Assembly (NCBI RefSeq): GCF_009674725.1
Contig: NZ_WKKH01000046.1
Span: 1 to 33,552, forward strand
Source: Pedobacter petrophilus
Lineage (GTDB): Bacteria; Bacteroidota; Bacteroidia; Sphingobacteriales; Sphingobacteriaceae
Length of the DNA stretch: 33,552 bases
Direction: 5' to 3'
A model generated the notes under the pieces. It did not search any database. It saw only the letters and a program-made list of their open reading frames with translations, and was not told where the DNA came from. Position numbers and translations under genes: made by a program. Positions 15,380-24,446 of the stretch are shown here, in pieces. Each line of letters opens with the position of its first letter. Within the stretch, counting starts at the first letter, position 1.

Positions 15380-16174
15380 ATGAAAAGAATAACTATTGCA
15401 TTTGCATTGATAAGCATTGCTTTCCTCTTCGGCTCCTGGGGATTTTTCGGACATAAAACTGTAGCCACCATTGCAGAAAATCACTTAACCGAAGAAGCTA
15501 AGACAGCTGTTAAAACGCTTTTAGGTAATGAAAGCCTCGCAGATGTTGCTTCCTGGGCTGATGAAGTGCGCAACCAACCCGAATATAAAAACACTGCTGG
15601 CTGGCATTTTGTAAACCTCCCTTTAGGTTTAAGCCGACGCCAGTTTAGAGATGCTATCCAAGCCGTTAAAAACGAAAATCTCTTAACCGCATTGGCATTA
15701 AATGAATCTATTATTAAAGACTCCGGCGCAACGAAGAATCAAAAAATAATTGCGCTTAAATTTATTGTTCACCTGGTTGGAGATGCACACCAACCCATGC
15801 ATGTAAGCAGGGCTGAAGATAAAGGCGGAAACACCATCCAGGTGCAGTTTGACGGAAAGGGAACCAATCTTCATTCCCTTTGGGATAGTCGCTTGTTAGA
15901 TCACCAGGGCTTAAGTATCACCCAACTGGTGGAGAAAGATGATGTCCGCAAATCAAAAATAAGAAAATGGCAAAAAGCCACACCTACCGACTGGTTATTT
16001 GAAAGTTATAAAATCAGTTCTAAGCTTTACGAAGAAGTGGAGCAAAACAATAAGTTAGATGAGGCTTATTATCAATCTCATATTGGAATTGTAAACAAAA
16101 GAATAGAAATGGGCGGAATTCGATTGGCAGGGGTATTGAATGAGCTGTTTAAAAATGGAGTGACTTATCAATAA
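15380..16174 (+). CDS. Secreted S1/P1-family zinc nuclease
   Basis: A 264-residue exported nuclease of the S1/P1 family, which cleaves single-stranded DNA and RNA and often removes 3'-phosphates, using three zinc ions. A signal peptide (MKRITIAFALISIAFLFGS) precedes W20, which becomes the mature N-terminus and is itself a zinc ligand. The full ligand set is conserved: W20, H25 (WGFFGH), D61 (SWADEVR), H76 (GWHFVN), H131, D135 and H141 (VHLVGDAHQPMHV), H165 and D169 (NLHSLWD). The likely role is periplasmic or extracellular nucleic-acid scavenging for phosphate or nucleosides; that is inference. It has its own promoter-like element and terminator and faces the M57 protease gene. Confidence 0.93.
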   Translation: MKRITIAFALISIAFLFGSWGFFGHKTVATIAENHLTEEAKTAVKTLLGNESLADVASWADEVRNQPEYKNTAGWHFVNLPLGLSRRQFRDAIQAVKNENLLTALALNESIIKDSGATKNQKIIALKFIVHLVGDAHQPMHVSRAEDKGGNTIQVQFDGKGTNLHSLWDSRLLDHQGLSITQLVEKDDVRKSKIRKWQKATPTDWLFESYKISSKLYEEVEQNNKLDEAYYQSHIGIVNKRIEMGGIRLAGVLNELFKNGVTYQ

Positions 16175-16190
16175 TTACAAATATTAGAAT

Positions 16191-16228
16191 AAACCTAAAA
16201 AGCTTCCGACTGGAAGCTTTTTAGGTTT
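16191..16228. terminator. Bidirectional terminator, perfect 17-bp stem
   Basis: AAACCTAAAAAGCTTCC (16191-16207) and its exact complement (16212-16228) surround GACT. With A- and T-tracts on both sides it can end transcripts from the nuclease gene (plus strand) and from the M57 gene (minus strand, stop at 16353). Confidence 0.85.
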
Positions 16229-16352
16229 ATAAGATGTTGTAAAATTAGATTCAATAGCATCCAACTGACTATAATAAGCAATTGGCTTAAGGCAACAATA
16301 TCAAATTGCATTGTTTGTATTAGCTTTATTTACAAAAACTATAATTAGTCCA

Positions 16353-17585
16353 TTACCAGGTAACGTGTCCATAATAGGAATTAGACCAGTAAGCTAATTG
16401 AAAACCAGAAGTATTATCTACTGTTTGATTTCCAAATTCCCATTCCCTATCAATTGTCCATTCTCCCAGATGATATGAAGATATTCCATCATTTAAAAGA
16501 ATGTTTGTAACTGAATCCACACCTCCAGTATAATAAAATATATTTAATATAAAAAAATTAGATGTAACCAGCGGCATTGTACCCGCAGCATCTTGATAAA
16601 ATTCTAAAGTTATATCATATGATCTCTTATCATAATCATTATATGTTGTATAATATGAGTTGTCATATATCAGAGTCCATATTTCTTTGATATAAAAATC
16701 TTTTCTGTAAGGATATAGAGCTTTTAACGCTATAATATCATCTGTTGTGAAGGTTCTATCAACAAATTGATCGGAACAGGCAAGCATGAAAGAATTACTT
16801 GAAGGCCCTACAGAAGTTCCTCCTATATGATTAGCCCCATTAGAGCCAGTGCCTTCATTATTTCCTGGTTTTACAGCATTGCAGCTAAAAGCTCTATTCA
16901 TATAGTCTGTATGCCTAAGGCCAATTGTATGGCCAATTTCGTGTGATAAAGTGCTTGTGGCATCCAACCTATTATTGCTATTGTTAAAATAATGAGTGTT
17001 TATAAATATTTGATTATATGGATTTCCTGACGTAGGAAAACCTGCTGCCATTAGATAAGCATTATTTCCATATAAAGCTGGATCTAAATCAACGCTTGAA
17101 ACTACAATATCTGCACCTGAAGCATTTGTTACACGATTGAAAACAAGTGCTAAATCTAATGTATTATATCTTAAAATGGCAGCATCCAAACAGTCTTGAA
17201 GATATGTTCCGAATGAAGGTTCCATATAGATATTTATAGTTCTTTTTGATGAGCTGAAACTTAATAAGTTATTAGTATGATAATGGCTGATAGGACCAGT
17301 ACTCTGAAGCTTAAGAGCTTTAGGTGTTAAACTAAAGGGTATTTCTATTTTTGATTCCTGGCTTAATTTATTAATGTCTTCGACAGTCATAAAAATATCA
17401 CCTTCCACAAGATAGCCATTTTTGTATTTGCTTAATCCTTCTGAGGTATCAAATCCGGCAGATTTAAGTTTAGCCAAGATGTCTGCCGAAACAGAAGTAT
17501 TAATAATTTCGGGTAACGTTTGTTCTTTTTTACAAGAAACAATAAATAAAAATAGAATCGCTAAAGCGTAATAAATTTTTTTCAT
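16353..17585 (-). CDS. M57-family zinc metalloprotease, lipoprotein
   Basis: A 410-residue predicted lipoprotein: MKKIYYALAILFLFIVSC ends in a lipobox with C18 as the lipidated residue, followed by KKEQ. The zinc-protease motif HEIGHTIGLRH spans 215-225 (ligands H215, H219, H225; catalytic E216), characteristic of the HExxHxxGxxH metzincin-like proteins called peptidase M57 (HEIGH) in Bacteroidota. A methionine in NSFMLACSDQ, about 50 residues later, may be the Met-turn. The C-terminal 110 residues are rich in Tyr and Thr and look like a beta domain (FYIKEIWTLIYDN). It probably acts on proteins at the outer membrane surface; the substrate is unknown. The start is the ATG at 17585, which gives a proper signal peptide. 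It lies downstream of the TonB-dependent receptor on the same strand, separated by 370 bases. Confidence 0.85.
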   Translation of the reverse strand: MKKIYYALAILFLFIVSCKKEQTLPEIINTSVSADILAKLKSAGFDTSEGLSKYKNGYLVEGDIFMTVEDINKLSQESKIEIPFSLTPKALKLQSTGPISHYHTNNLLSFSSSKRTINIYMEPSFGTYLQDCLDAAILRYNTLDLALVFNRVTNASGADIVVSSVDLDPALYGNNAYLMAAGFPTSGNPYNQIFINTHYFNNSNNRLDATSTLSHEIGHTIGLRHTDYMNRAFSCNAVKPGNNEGTGSNGANHIGGTSVGPSSNSFMLACSDQFVDRTFTTDDIIALKALYPYRKDFYIKEIWTLIYDNSYYTTYNDYDKRSYDITLEFYQDAAGTMPLVTSNFFILNIFYYTGGVDSVTNILLNDGISSYHLGEWTIDREWEFGNQTVDNTSGFQLAYWSNSYYGHVTW

Positions 17586-17955
17586 GTTAAAATGATTTAA
17601 GTGTTTAAATTTTATCAATCACATAAACAATTATAAATCTCATAAAAGCGCTTAAGTTTAGGTATGGCGATAATAGAACATTGGAGGGATGAATCAATGA
17701 TAGTGATGATACATTAAGGTTCTAAGAGGAATTAGTTTTTTTCCAAAAGAGTGCGCAATCTTCATGATTTTTTTGTTTTCCATTATAAAAATAATCATCA
17801 ACTCTAAAAAAAAAATATTTTTACATGAAGTAGTTATTTTATTACACAAACTGCAAGTTATACGATATCGATACATATAAAACTACATACATACAAAATA
17901 ATAAAGCCCCGACTGAAAAGTCGAGGCTTAAACAAATTATTGTTTGAACTAAGTA
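17586..17955. other. Intergenic, AT-rich, between receptor and M57 genes
   Basis: No gene is supported. A 60-codon minus-strand frame at 17694-17876 has unconvincing composition (cysteine- and isoleucine-rich, no family resemblance). The only clear structure is the receptor gene's terminator-like hairpin near 17904-17929. The M57 promoter must lie here, but I see no good TAnnTTTG match. Confidence 0.5.
17904..17929 (-). terminator. Terminator-like hairpin after the receptor gene
   Basis: AAGCCCCGACT (17904-17914) pairs with AGTCGAGGCTT (17919-17929) with one mismatch and a GAAA loop. It is 26 bases past the receptor stop on the minus strand; the T-tail is interrupted (TTATTATTTTG). Confidence 0.65.
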
Positions 17956-20900
17956 TTAGTTAAAGTTATAACGAACACCAAATTGCATGTAGTAAGTAGA
18001 TGAGATCGTTTGTGAAGTTCCAAAGGTGGTTCTTGTTAAATCGTTGCTAGTAGCACCTAATCTAAAAGTTGGTTTAGTGGTATTGTTAATAGCTGAAACA
18101 TTTTGAGGAACTAGGATAGCACTTTGGTTTACAAAATTTACATTACCCCACTTGCGGCTCAACAAGTTTCCAACGTTAAAGATATCGACAGTGAACTGGA
18201 ATGAGTTTTTAGTATTACCAAAGTTTTTGAAAACTTCTTGGGTTAACCTAAAATCAAATTGATTTCTCCATGGTGAAGTACCGCCATTACGTTTAGCATA
18301 TTCTCCCCTGTGTTTACTCAAATATTCATCTTGTGCAATATAAGACTCAAATGCATCGCTTTGCTCTTGAGCTGTAAAAGCTCTTCCATATCCTGTCGTT
18401 CCTGTTGGGATAGCAACAAATGTAATGTCAGATGCATCTCTTGGAATGTAAATTAAATCGTTACCTGACTGACCATCTCTGTTAAAATCTGAACTATAGG
18501 TATAAGAGAAACGACCTTGCTGACTTCCTTCATAGAACAAAGAGAACGAAGTCGCAAGATTACCAAAATAGGCTTTTCTGTAAGAAATGTTTGCTATAAT
18601 TCTATCTGGGTTTAAGTTATTAGAATAGCTTAAAGTTGGTGAGTTAGGATTACTTGATGTTTGTGGAATAGACCACAAGTTCAATAACTGATCTCCGCCA
18701 CCATCACCATAATTGCGTTGATCAGATCTGGTATAAGCTACCATTGCAGACAATCCACCTTCAAATTGTTTCGTCAATTGAGCAGTTGCTTGCCAGTTAT
18801 AACCACCTTTAGCATTTGTCATTTGAATTACGTTGAAACCCGATGAGCTGGTAGCAGCGGCAGTAGTAGCTACTTGCCCCCCAGAAGTTAAAGAAACATT
18901 TTGTCTAGCAAATGTTGAACTTGGAAACATCGGTCTGGTATCACCATAACCACTGATAGCTAAATTTGTTGGATTAACTAAATTAATATTCTGTGCCACG
19001 GCTACATTTAAATCTCTGCCGTAAATACCTTCCAAAGTACCTACGATACCCCACGGCAATTTTACATCGAATGCTAAACTTGATTTCCATGTTTGTGGAA
19101 ACTTCAGATTTGGTGACATTACACTAATGCTACTAGGAATTGATGTTCCAGCAGCAGGAGCGGCACTCAATAAATTAGGAGCAATACTTGGGTTGAAAAA
19201 AGGAGTATTTGCCTGGCCTGAGTAAGTTTGAGTATATTGTAATAAACCCGCGTCACCTGATTGAGACACAATCCAAACAAATGGAATTCGGCCGGTAAAA
19301 ATACCGGTACCACCACGTACCTGGAAAGATCTGTCTCCGAACACATTCCAGTTAAATCCAAAACGTGGAGAATATGAAATTCTATTTTCTGGTAACACAC
19401 CAGTATCAACGTTTTGACCAGCGAAATTCAAACCAGCAACCAATGGATGAGTCCTAACTTCACTTACATCAGGATAAGATGCTTGTTCAACCCGTAACCC
19501 TGCTGTTAATTTTAAACGATCTGAAACAGTAAATTCATCTTGTAAGTAAGCAGAATATTGATTGAATTTAAAACTTGGATAAGCTTGTGAACCGTCGGCA
19601 GTTAATGGATAAGTAACAGCATAGTTTGAAGGTTTTGCTTTATTTACGAAATCAGCCCATGAATTAAATACATAATAGCCTGTACCAAAACGCTGGAAAC
19701 CATTTTTGGTGGTGCTAAATTCTGCCTGTAAACCTAGTGTGATATTGTGTTTACCTAAAGCTAAACTTAGATCATCACTATACGTATAACCTTTTACATC
19801 ACGTAAGTTACCGTAAGTAAATGGCTCATAGCCGAATGTTGTAGCAACATTAGGACCATCTAATATATCAACCAAAGGAAAAGGGGAGCTATCAGAAGTT
19901 CTAGGATCATTCTGATGTGAGTAAGTAGCACGGGCAACGTTTGTTATTTTGCTACCAAAAGATGAAGTTAATTCAGCTACACCAGAATACAAATTGGCTG
20001 CCTGATAGTAGTTGGAGTTGAAAAAAGATAAAGCATTAACAGAAGCCCTGTTTGCTGTTGCGCCAAACGTAACACCAGAACCTGTAGTGGAAGTACTTAA
20101 GTTGGATGGTGATTGACTTTCAACTTGGTTATATCTTACACTGAAACGATGATTCTTAGAAATGTTCCAATCTAAACGTGCAAACATTTTCTCATTATCA
20201 CTGATATTAGAATAACCTTGATAAGGACCTGTTTGATAACCATACTGAGAGTTTAAATAAGAAGAAACATTATTCAAGAAATCTGCTGTAGGCTTTGCAA
20301 CGGTACTGATGCTCCCGAAAGGCTGACCTGGAGTAGCTGCAATTTTAGTGGTACCAGGCTGTATAGTATGTTTTTTCTCATAATTCACAAAGAAAAACAA
20401 TTTATCTTTTACAATTGGACCGCCTAAACTAAAGCCATAATTTTTTTCATCAAGTTTTTGAAGTGATTGGATTCTGTAAGATTCTCCAATTCTTTTACCT
20501 TGTTGATCGTCACCACGCATCGTATAAAATGCATTTCCAGAAAAAGTATTAGTACCTGAACGCGTAACTGCTGTTACAGAACCACCAGTAAAACCAGTTT
20601 GACGAACATCAAAAGGCGTTACATTGATGGAAATCTGCTCTAATGCATCAATTGAAATTGGGGATCCGTTCGCAGGAATGTTCTGACCAATACCAAATTG
20701 ATTATTGAAGTTAGCTCCATCTACAGTAAAGTTATTTGAACGATAGTTACCACCACCTATCGAAGTATTATTCGCCTGTGGTGTTAAACGCGTTAAATCA
20801 TTCACACTACGTGAAATAGTTGGTAAGCTTTGAATTTGAGCCTTGGTTATAACTGTCGAAGTACCATTTCTGTTCGAATTCAGCACACTGTTTGAGCTTT

Positions 20901-21276
20901 GGCCTACTACTTTAACCTCATTTAACGTTGAACTGTTATCAGACAATACTGGATTCAGCACAAATGGCTCACCTAATTTTAAGTAAATATCATTAGCTTT
21001 TTCCGGTCTGTAGCCAACAAAACTGATTTCAACAGTATAAGGTCCGCCAACACGCATACCACCAATGGTAAATCTTCCATCGCCGTTTGTTGATACTGAA
21101 TAAACCGTTCCCGTAGGTGTGTGTGTTGCTTTAACACTGGCTCCAGGCAAGGCGCCTTTTGCATCTTTGATTGTTCCTGTCATTGATGAGGTGGTAACCT
21201 GTGCAATCGCACTGAAGGATAAACCTACCATGGCAACAATAACGAATACTAATCTTAAAAGTAAAGATTTTTTCAT
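17956..21276 (-). CDS. TonB-dependent receptor, Oar-like with carboxypeptidase-regulatory domain
   Basis: A 1106-residue outer-membrane protein. The signal peptide is about residues 1-26 (MKKSLLLRLVFVIVAMVGLSFSAIAQ). A carboxypeptidase-regulatory-like beta-sandwich follows (about 30-110: MTGTIKDAKGALPGASVKA, GRFTIGGMRVGGPYTVEISFVGY). A TonB-box-like TLNEVKVVG lies near 120, and the plug domain runs to about 240 (PTISRSVNDLTRLTP, FTVDGANFNNQFGIG). The rest is a 22-strand-type barrel ending in the aromatic signature QFGVRYNFN. The layout resembles Oar-type receptors rather than SusC, and no SusD partner is adjacent. The ligand is unknown. ATG 21276 is used because it gives a proper signal peptide; the frame is open to 21360, but that stretch contains the promoter. 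Uptake would depend on a TonB such as the one at 10598-11434. Confidence 0.92.
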   Translation of the reverse strand: MKKSLLLRLVFVIVAMVGLSFSAIAQVTTSSMTGTIKDAKGALPGASVKATHTPTGTVYSVSTNGDGRFTIGGMRVGGPYTVEISFVGYRPEKANDIYLKLGEPFVLNPVLSDNSSTLNEVKVVGQSSNSVLNSNRNGTSTVITKAQIQSLPTISRSVNDLTRLTPQANNTSIGGGNYRSNNFTVDGANFNNQFGIGQNIPANGSPISIDALEQISINVTPFDVRQTGFTGGSVTAVTRSGTNTFSGNAFYTMRGDDQQGKRIGESYRIQSLQKLDEKNYGFSLGGPIVKDKLFFFVNYEKKHTIQPGTTKIAATPGQPFGSISTVAKPTADFLNNVSSYLNSQYGYQTGPYQGYSNISDNEKMFARLDWNISKNHRFSVRYNQVESQSPSNLSTSTTGSGVTFGATANRASVNALSFFNSNYYQAANLYSGVAELTSSFGSKITNVARATYSHQNDPRTSDSSPFPLVDILDGPNVATTFGYEPFTYGNLRDVKGYTYSDDLSLALGKHNITLGLQAEFSTTKNGFQRFGTGYYVFNSWADFVNKAKPSNYAVTYPLTADGSQAYPSFKFNQYSAYLQDEFTVSDRLKLTAGLRVEQASYPDVSEVRTHPLVAGLNFAGQNVDTGVLPENRISYSPRFGFNWNVFGDRSFQVRGGTGIFTGRIPFVWIVSQSGDAGLLQYTQTYSGQANTPFFNPSIAPNLLSAAPAAGTSIPSSISVMSPNLKFPQTWKSSLAFDVKLPWGIVGTLEGIYGRDLNVAVAQNINLVNPTNLAISGYGDTRPMFPSSTFARQNVSLTSGGQVATTAAATSSSGFNVIQMTNAKGGYNWQATAQLTKQFEGGLSAMVAYTRSDQRNYGDGGGDQLLNLWSIPQTSSNPNSPTLSYSNNLNPDRIIANISYRKAYFGNLATSFSLFYEGSQQGRFSYTYSSDFNRDGQSGNDLIYIPRDASDITFVAIPTGTTGYGRAFTAQEQSDAFESYIAQDEYLSKHRGEYAKRNGGTSPWRNQFDFRLTQEVFKNFGNTKNSFQFTVDIFNVGNLLSRKWGNVNFVNQSAILVPQNVSAINNTTKPTFRLGATSNDLTRTTFGTSQTISSTYYMQFGVRYNFN

Positions 21277-21334
21277 CCTTTGTTTTTTAAATGTTTGTTT
21301 GTTGTTAATAATAATTAGAGGAATTATATTGCTG

Positions 21335-21342
21335 CAAATGTA
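21335..21342 (-). promoter_or_regulatory. -7 element of the receptor gene
   Basis: The minus strand reads TACATTTG, an exact TAnnTTTG match, 58 bases upstream of the ATG at 21276. It predicts a leader of about 50 bases and supports the shorter start. No -33 TTTG is at the ideal spacing. Confidence 0.7.
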
Positions 21343-21991
21343 GACATTAAAATTTAACACATTTTAACATCCAATGTTAAATTTGTATTAACAAACTCAA
21401 AACTTTTCAACAATTCGACCCTGTTTTTAACATCGTAACTTTCACTTTACCAAAGGATTGCCAAATGAGGTAAATATTTCTTAACGAACAGGGATAAAAA
21501 TTAAAATTAATGCAGCAAATGAATTATAAAGCTAAAATTTTACCAATTTTTCTTAGCGCTTTACCAACTGACGCGGAATTTCATCACTCAAACAAAAAAT
21601 TTAGATTGTTATAGTTTGATTGTTCAAAAATCTGAATATTCAAACTAGCTGAAACATGTACCATTATAATAAGTGTTCGAAACAAATTATAGGGAACCTT
21701 TCGAATTTTAGGCCAAATTATATGATTCTCAACGAAAAGGCTACCAGCTACGTCCGTTTGTAATTTTTAGAGATTTTACACTACTATCGAAATAATCACC
21801 GCATCAATTAACATTTTTTTTTTAGTTTTGGCAGTTGTTGAGCAGGTAAATGCACTCAGCACCTGTAATGTCAAAGCATAAAATGCAGCGATGAGATTAA
21901 TCTGTGCAAACAGAGACTCCTTTAACAGAAGATTACATAGTAAACGACGAAGCAATTAAAAACAAATCTCTTTATAATAGATATGAACCGT
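21343..21991. other. Long AT-rich intergenic region, no gene seen
   Basis: About 650 bases between the divergent receptor and lpd genes. I find no credible reading frame, tRNA or terminator hairpin. A TATAAT-like hexamer occurs near 21972-21977 (TTTATAATAG), which might serve lpd, but this is weak. Confidence 0.4.
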
Positions 21992-22043
21992 CCATAATTA
22001 AATCACAATTTCAATTGAAAGGGAACAATGATTTTAATTATGG
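21992..22043. repeat. Nested inverted repeat in the lpd leader
   Basis: The outer arms CCATAATTAAATCA (21992-22005) and TGATTTTAATTATGG (22029-22043) pair with a single bulged T. Inside them is a perfect 12-bp palindrome, TTTCAATTGAAA (22009-22020). The block ends 41 bases before the lpd ATG and has no T-tail, so it is more like an operator or mRNA structure than a terminator. Confidence 0.7.
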
Positions 22044-22084
22044 TAAGCTCCATCTGACAGATTAATAAAAACAAAAAGAAACAG

Positions 22085-23473
22085 ATGAATTACGATGTTA
22101 TTGTTTTAGGCAGCGGCCCGGGTGGCTACGTAGCTGCAATCAGAGCTTCTCAATTAGGACTTAAAGTTGCAATTGTGGAGCGCGAATCACTTGGCGGTAT
22201 TTGTTTAAACTGGGGCTGTATTCCTACAAAAGCCCTTTTAAAAAGCGCTCAGGTATTCGAATATATTAACCATGCGGCAGAATATGGCATCACTACCGCC
22301 GAAGCTACAGCAGATTTTGCAGCAGTGGTAAAACGCAGTCGCGGTGTTGCAGACGGAATGAGTAAAGGTGTTCAGTTTCTGATGAAGAAAAACAAGATCG
22401 ATGTGATCATGGGCACTGGCAAAGTAAAGCCGGGTAACAAATTAGAAGTAAAAGGTGCTGATGGTTCTCAACAAGAACTAACCGCTAAAAATATCATCAT
22501 TGCTACCGGCGCTCGTTCAAGAGAGCTTCCAAATTTGAAGCAAGACGGCAAAAAAATTATCGGCTATCGCCAGGCCATGGTACTTCCTGAACAACCAAAA
22601 AGTATGGTTGTGGTTGGTTCTGGTGCAATTGGTGTTGAATTCGCTTATTTCTATGCTACCATGGGAACGAAAGTAACCATCGTTGAGTTTATGGAAAACG
22701 TGGTTCCGGTTGAAGATGAAGATATTTCTAAGCAATTGCTTCGTAGCTTGAAAAAAGTAGGTATCGATGTCATGACATCAGCAAGTGTGGAAGCTGTTGA
22801 TACTGCCGGTGCTGGCTGTAAAGTTTCAGTAAAAACAGCTTCAGGCATGCAAACCATCGAAGCTGATATCGTTCTTTCGGCAGCTGGTATTGTTGCGAAC
22901 ATCGAAAACATCGGCCTGGAAGAAACAGGCATCAAAACTGAAAAAGGCAAAATTGTTACGGATGAGTTCTACAATACCTCTGTAAAAGGTTATTATGCTA
23001 TCGGTGATGTAGTAGGCGGACAAGCGCTTGCTCACGTAGCTTCTGCAGAAGGTATTATTTGTGTAGAAAAAATTGCTGGTCAGCATGCTGAACCTTTAGA
23101 TTATAATAACATCCCGGGATGTACCTATTGCACCCCTGAAATTGCTTCTGTAGGTTATACAGAAAAAGCAGCAAAAGCCGCTGGTTACGAATTGAAAATT
23201 GGTAAGTTCCCTTTCTCTGCCTCAGGTAAAGCAAGTGCTGCCGGTGCTAAAGACGGTTTTGTAAAATTGATCTTCGACGCTAAATACGGTGAATTATTAG
23301 GCGCACACATGATCGGTACAAATGTTACCGAGATGATTGCTGAAATTGTTGTTGCGCGTAAATTAGAAACAACCGGACATGAAATGATTAAATCTGTTCA
23401 CCCACACCCCACCATGAGCGAAGCCATTATGGAAGCTGCCGCTGATGCTTACGGAGAAGTGATCCATTTGTAA
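22085..23473 (+). CDS. lpdA: Dihydrolipoyl dehydrogenase (E3)
   Basis: E3 reoxidises dihydrolipoyl groups of the 2-oxoacid dehydrogenase complexes (and of the glycine cleavage system) with FAD and NAD+. The 462-residue protein has the FAD-binding GSGPGG (9-14), the redox disulphide GGICLNWGCIPTK with C40 and C45, an NAD-binding GSGAIGVEFAYFY at about 179-191, a second FAD contact VKGYYAIGDVVGG, and the C-terminal catalytic pair H441/E446 in HPHPTMSE. The disulphide motif CLNWGC, rather than CLNVGC, is usual for Bacteroidota E3 as I recall. No E1 or E2 genes are adjacent, so it is a stand-alone copy serving complexes encoded elsewhere. The leader contains a nested inverted repeat that may regulate it; a terminator follows. 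Confidence 0.96.
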   Translation: MNYDVIVLGSGPGGYVAAIRASQLGLKVAIVERESLGGICLNWGCIPTKALLKSAQVFEYINHAAEYGITTAEATADFAAVVKRSRGVADGMSKGVQFLMKKNKIDVIMGTGKVKPGNKLEVKGADGSQQELTAKNIIIATGARSRELPNLKQDGKKIIGYRQAMVLPEQPKSMVVVGSGAIGVEFAYFYATMGTKVTIVEFMENVVPVEDEDISKQLLRSLKKVGIDVMTSASVEAVDTAGAGCKVSVKTASGMQTIEADIVLSAAGIVANIENIGLEETGIKTEKGKIVTDEFYNTSVKGYYAIGDVVGGQALAHVASAEGIICVEKIAGQHAEPLDYNNIPGCTYCTPEIASVGYTEKAAKAAGYELKIGKFPFSASGKASAAGAKDGFVKLIFDAKYGELLGAHMIGTNVTEMIAEIVVARKLETTGHEMIKSVHPHPTMSEAIMEAAADAYGEVIHL

Positions 23474-23479
23474 GTCCAG

Positions 23480-23504
23480 AGTCTTTAGTCTTTAGTCTTT
23501 AGTC
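23480..23504 (+). repeat. AGTCTTT tandem heptads after lpd
   Basis: Three perfect AGTCTTT units plus AGTC, starting 6 bases after the lpd stop and ending just before the terminator. Confidence 0.85.
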
Positions 23505-23512
23505 AAAACATG

Positions 23513-23543
23513 AAAACCCTTTAGTTAGTGCTAAAGGGTTTTT
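23513..23543 (+). terminator. Terminator of lpd
   Basis: AAAACCCTTTAG (23513-23524) pairs perfectly with CTAAAGGGTTTT (23531-23542) around a 6-base loop, with further T residues after the stem. Confidence 0.85.
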
Positions 23544-23605
23544 GTATTTTTAAAAATTGATAGCCAACACGCATCTTGATACTAATACCTGATACTAGAA
23601 CAAAA

Positions 23606-24445
23606 ATGAAACTTCACACCATTAATACAGGCCTTTTTAAATTAGACGGAGGCGCCATGTTTGGCGTTGTACCTAAAGCCATCTGGCAAAAAACCAATCC
23701 GGCTGATGCCAACAATTTATGCACGTGGGCAATGCGCTGTTTGCTTATTGAAGAAGGAAATCAGTTGATACTGGTGGATACGGGGATTGGAAATAAGCAG
23801 GATGAGAAATTTTTTAGTCACTATTATTTGCATGGCGATGATACGATGGAAAAATCTTTAGCCTCATTAGGATTTCATCCATCAGATATAACAGACGTTT
23901 TCCTGACGCATTTACATTTTGATCACGTTGGCGGGGCGGTAATCAGAGAACAGGATAAGTTGGCACCAGCCTTTAAAAATGCAACTTACTGGAGCAACCA
24001 AAAGCATTGGCAATGGGCAACCGAACCTAACGCAAGGGAAAAAGCATCATTTTTAAAAGAAAACATATTGCCTATTCGAGAAAGCGGGCAGCTTAAATTT
24101 GTAGAAGAAGTAGAAAATACCGAATGGCAAAAGGACATCAACATCAGCTTTGCCTACGGACATACGGATGCCATGATGCTCCCGAAACTTAGTTACAAGA
24201 ACAAAACGCTCGTTTACATGGCAGATCTTTTACCTTCTGTTGGTCATTTGCCCCTCCCCTATGTAATGGCTTATGATATGTTTCCCCTAAAAACCTTAAC
24301 AGAAAAGCAGGCATTTTTAGAAGAAGCAGTCGATAAAGGTTATGTCTTATACCTGGAACACGATCCTGTTAACGAATGCTGCACCCTGCAACGAACAGAA
24401 AAAGGGATTCGTGTGGCTGAAACATTTAACTTAAGCGATTTGTAA
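23606..24445 (+). CDS. Metallo-beta-lactamase-fold hydrolase
   Basis: A 279-residue MBL-fold protein. The zinc motif THLHFDHVGG gives H102, H104, D106 and H107; further ligands are probably the His in AYGHTDAMM (about 188), the Asp in YMADLLPS and the His in YLEHDP. It lacks a signal peptide and is probably cytoplasmic. Its layout (substrate-lid segment after the first strand, NNLCTWAMRCLLIEEGNQLILVDTGIG) resembles the lactonase/YtnP-like group, so a lactone or ester substrate is possible but not shown. ATG 23606 is chosen over an upstream TTG, since MKLHTINTGLF is the usual first strand. The stop lies 1 base before the ATG of the acetyltransferase gene, so the two are translationally coupled. 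Confidence 0.88.
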   Translation: MKLHTINTGLFKLDGGAMFGVVPKAIWQKTNPADANNLCTWAMRCLLIEEGNQLILVDTGIGNKQDEKFFSHYYLHGDDTMEKSLASLGFHPSDITDVFLTHLHFDHVGGAVIREQDKLAPAFKNATYWSNQKHWQWATEPNAREKASFLKENILPIRESGQLKFVEEVENTEWQKDINISFAYGHTDAMMLPKLSYKNKTLVYMADLLPSVGHLPLPYVMAYDMFPLKTLTEKQAFLEEAVDKGYVLYLEHDPVNECCTLQRTEKGIRVAETFNLSDL

Positions 24446-24446
24446 G

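Noticed and set aside
17694..17876. 60-codon minus-strand reading frame between the receptor and M57 genes
   Set aside because: Odd composition (Cys, Ile, Lys), no start context and no family match; more likely chance in AT-rich intergenic DNA.
17956..21276. SusC-type receptor of a polysaccharide utilisation locus
   Set aside because: No SusD partner, glycoside hydrolase or sigma/anti-sigma pair is adjacent; the plug and overall layout look Oar-like.
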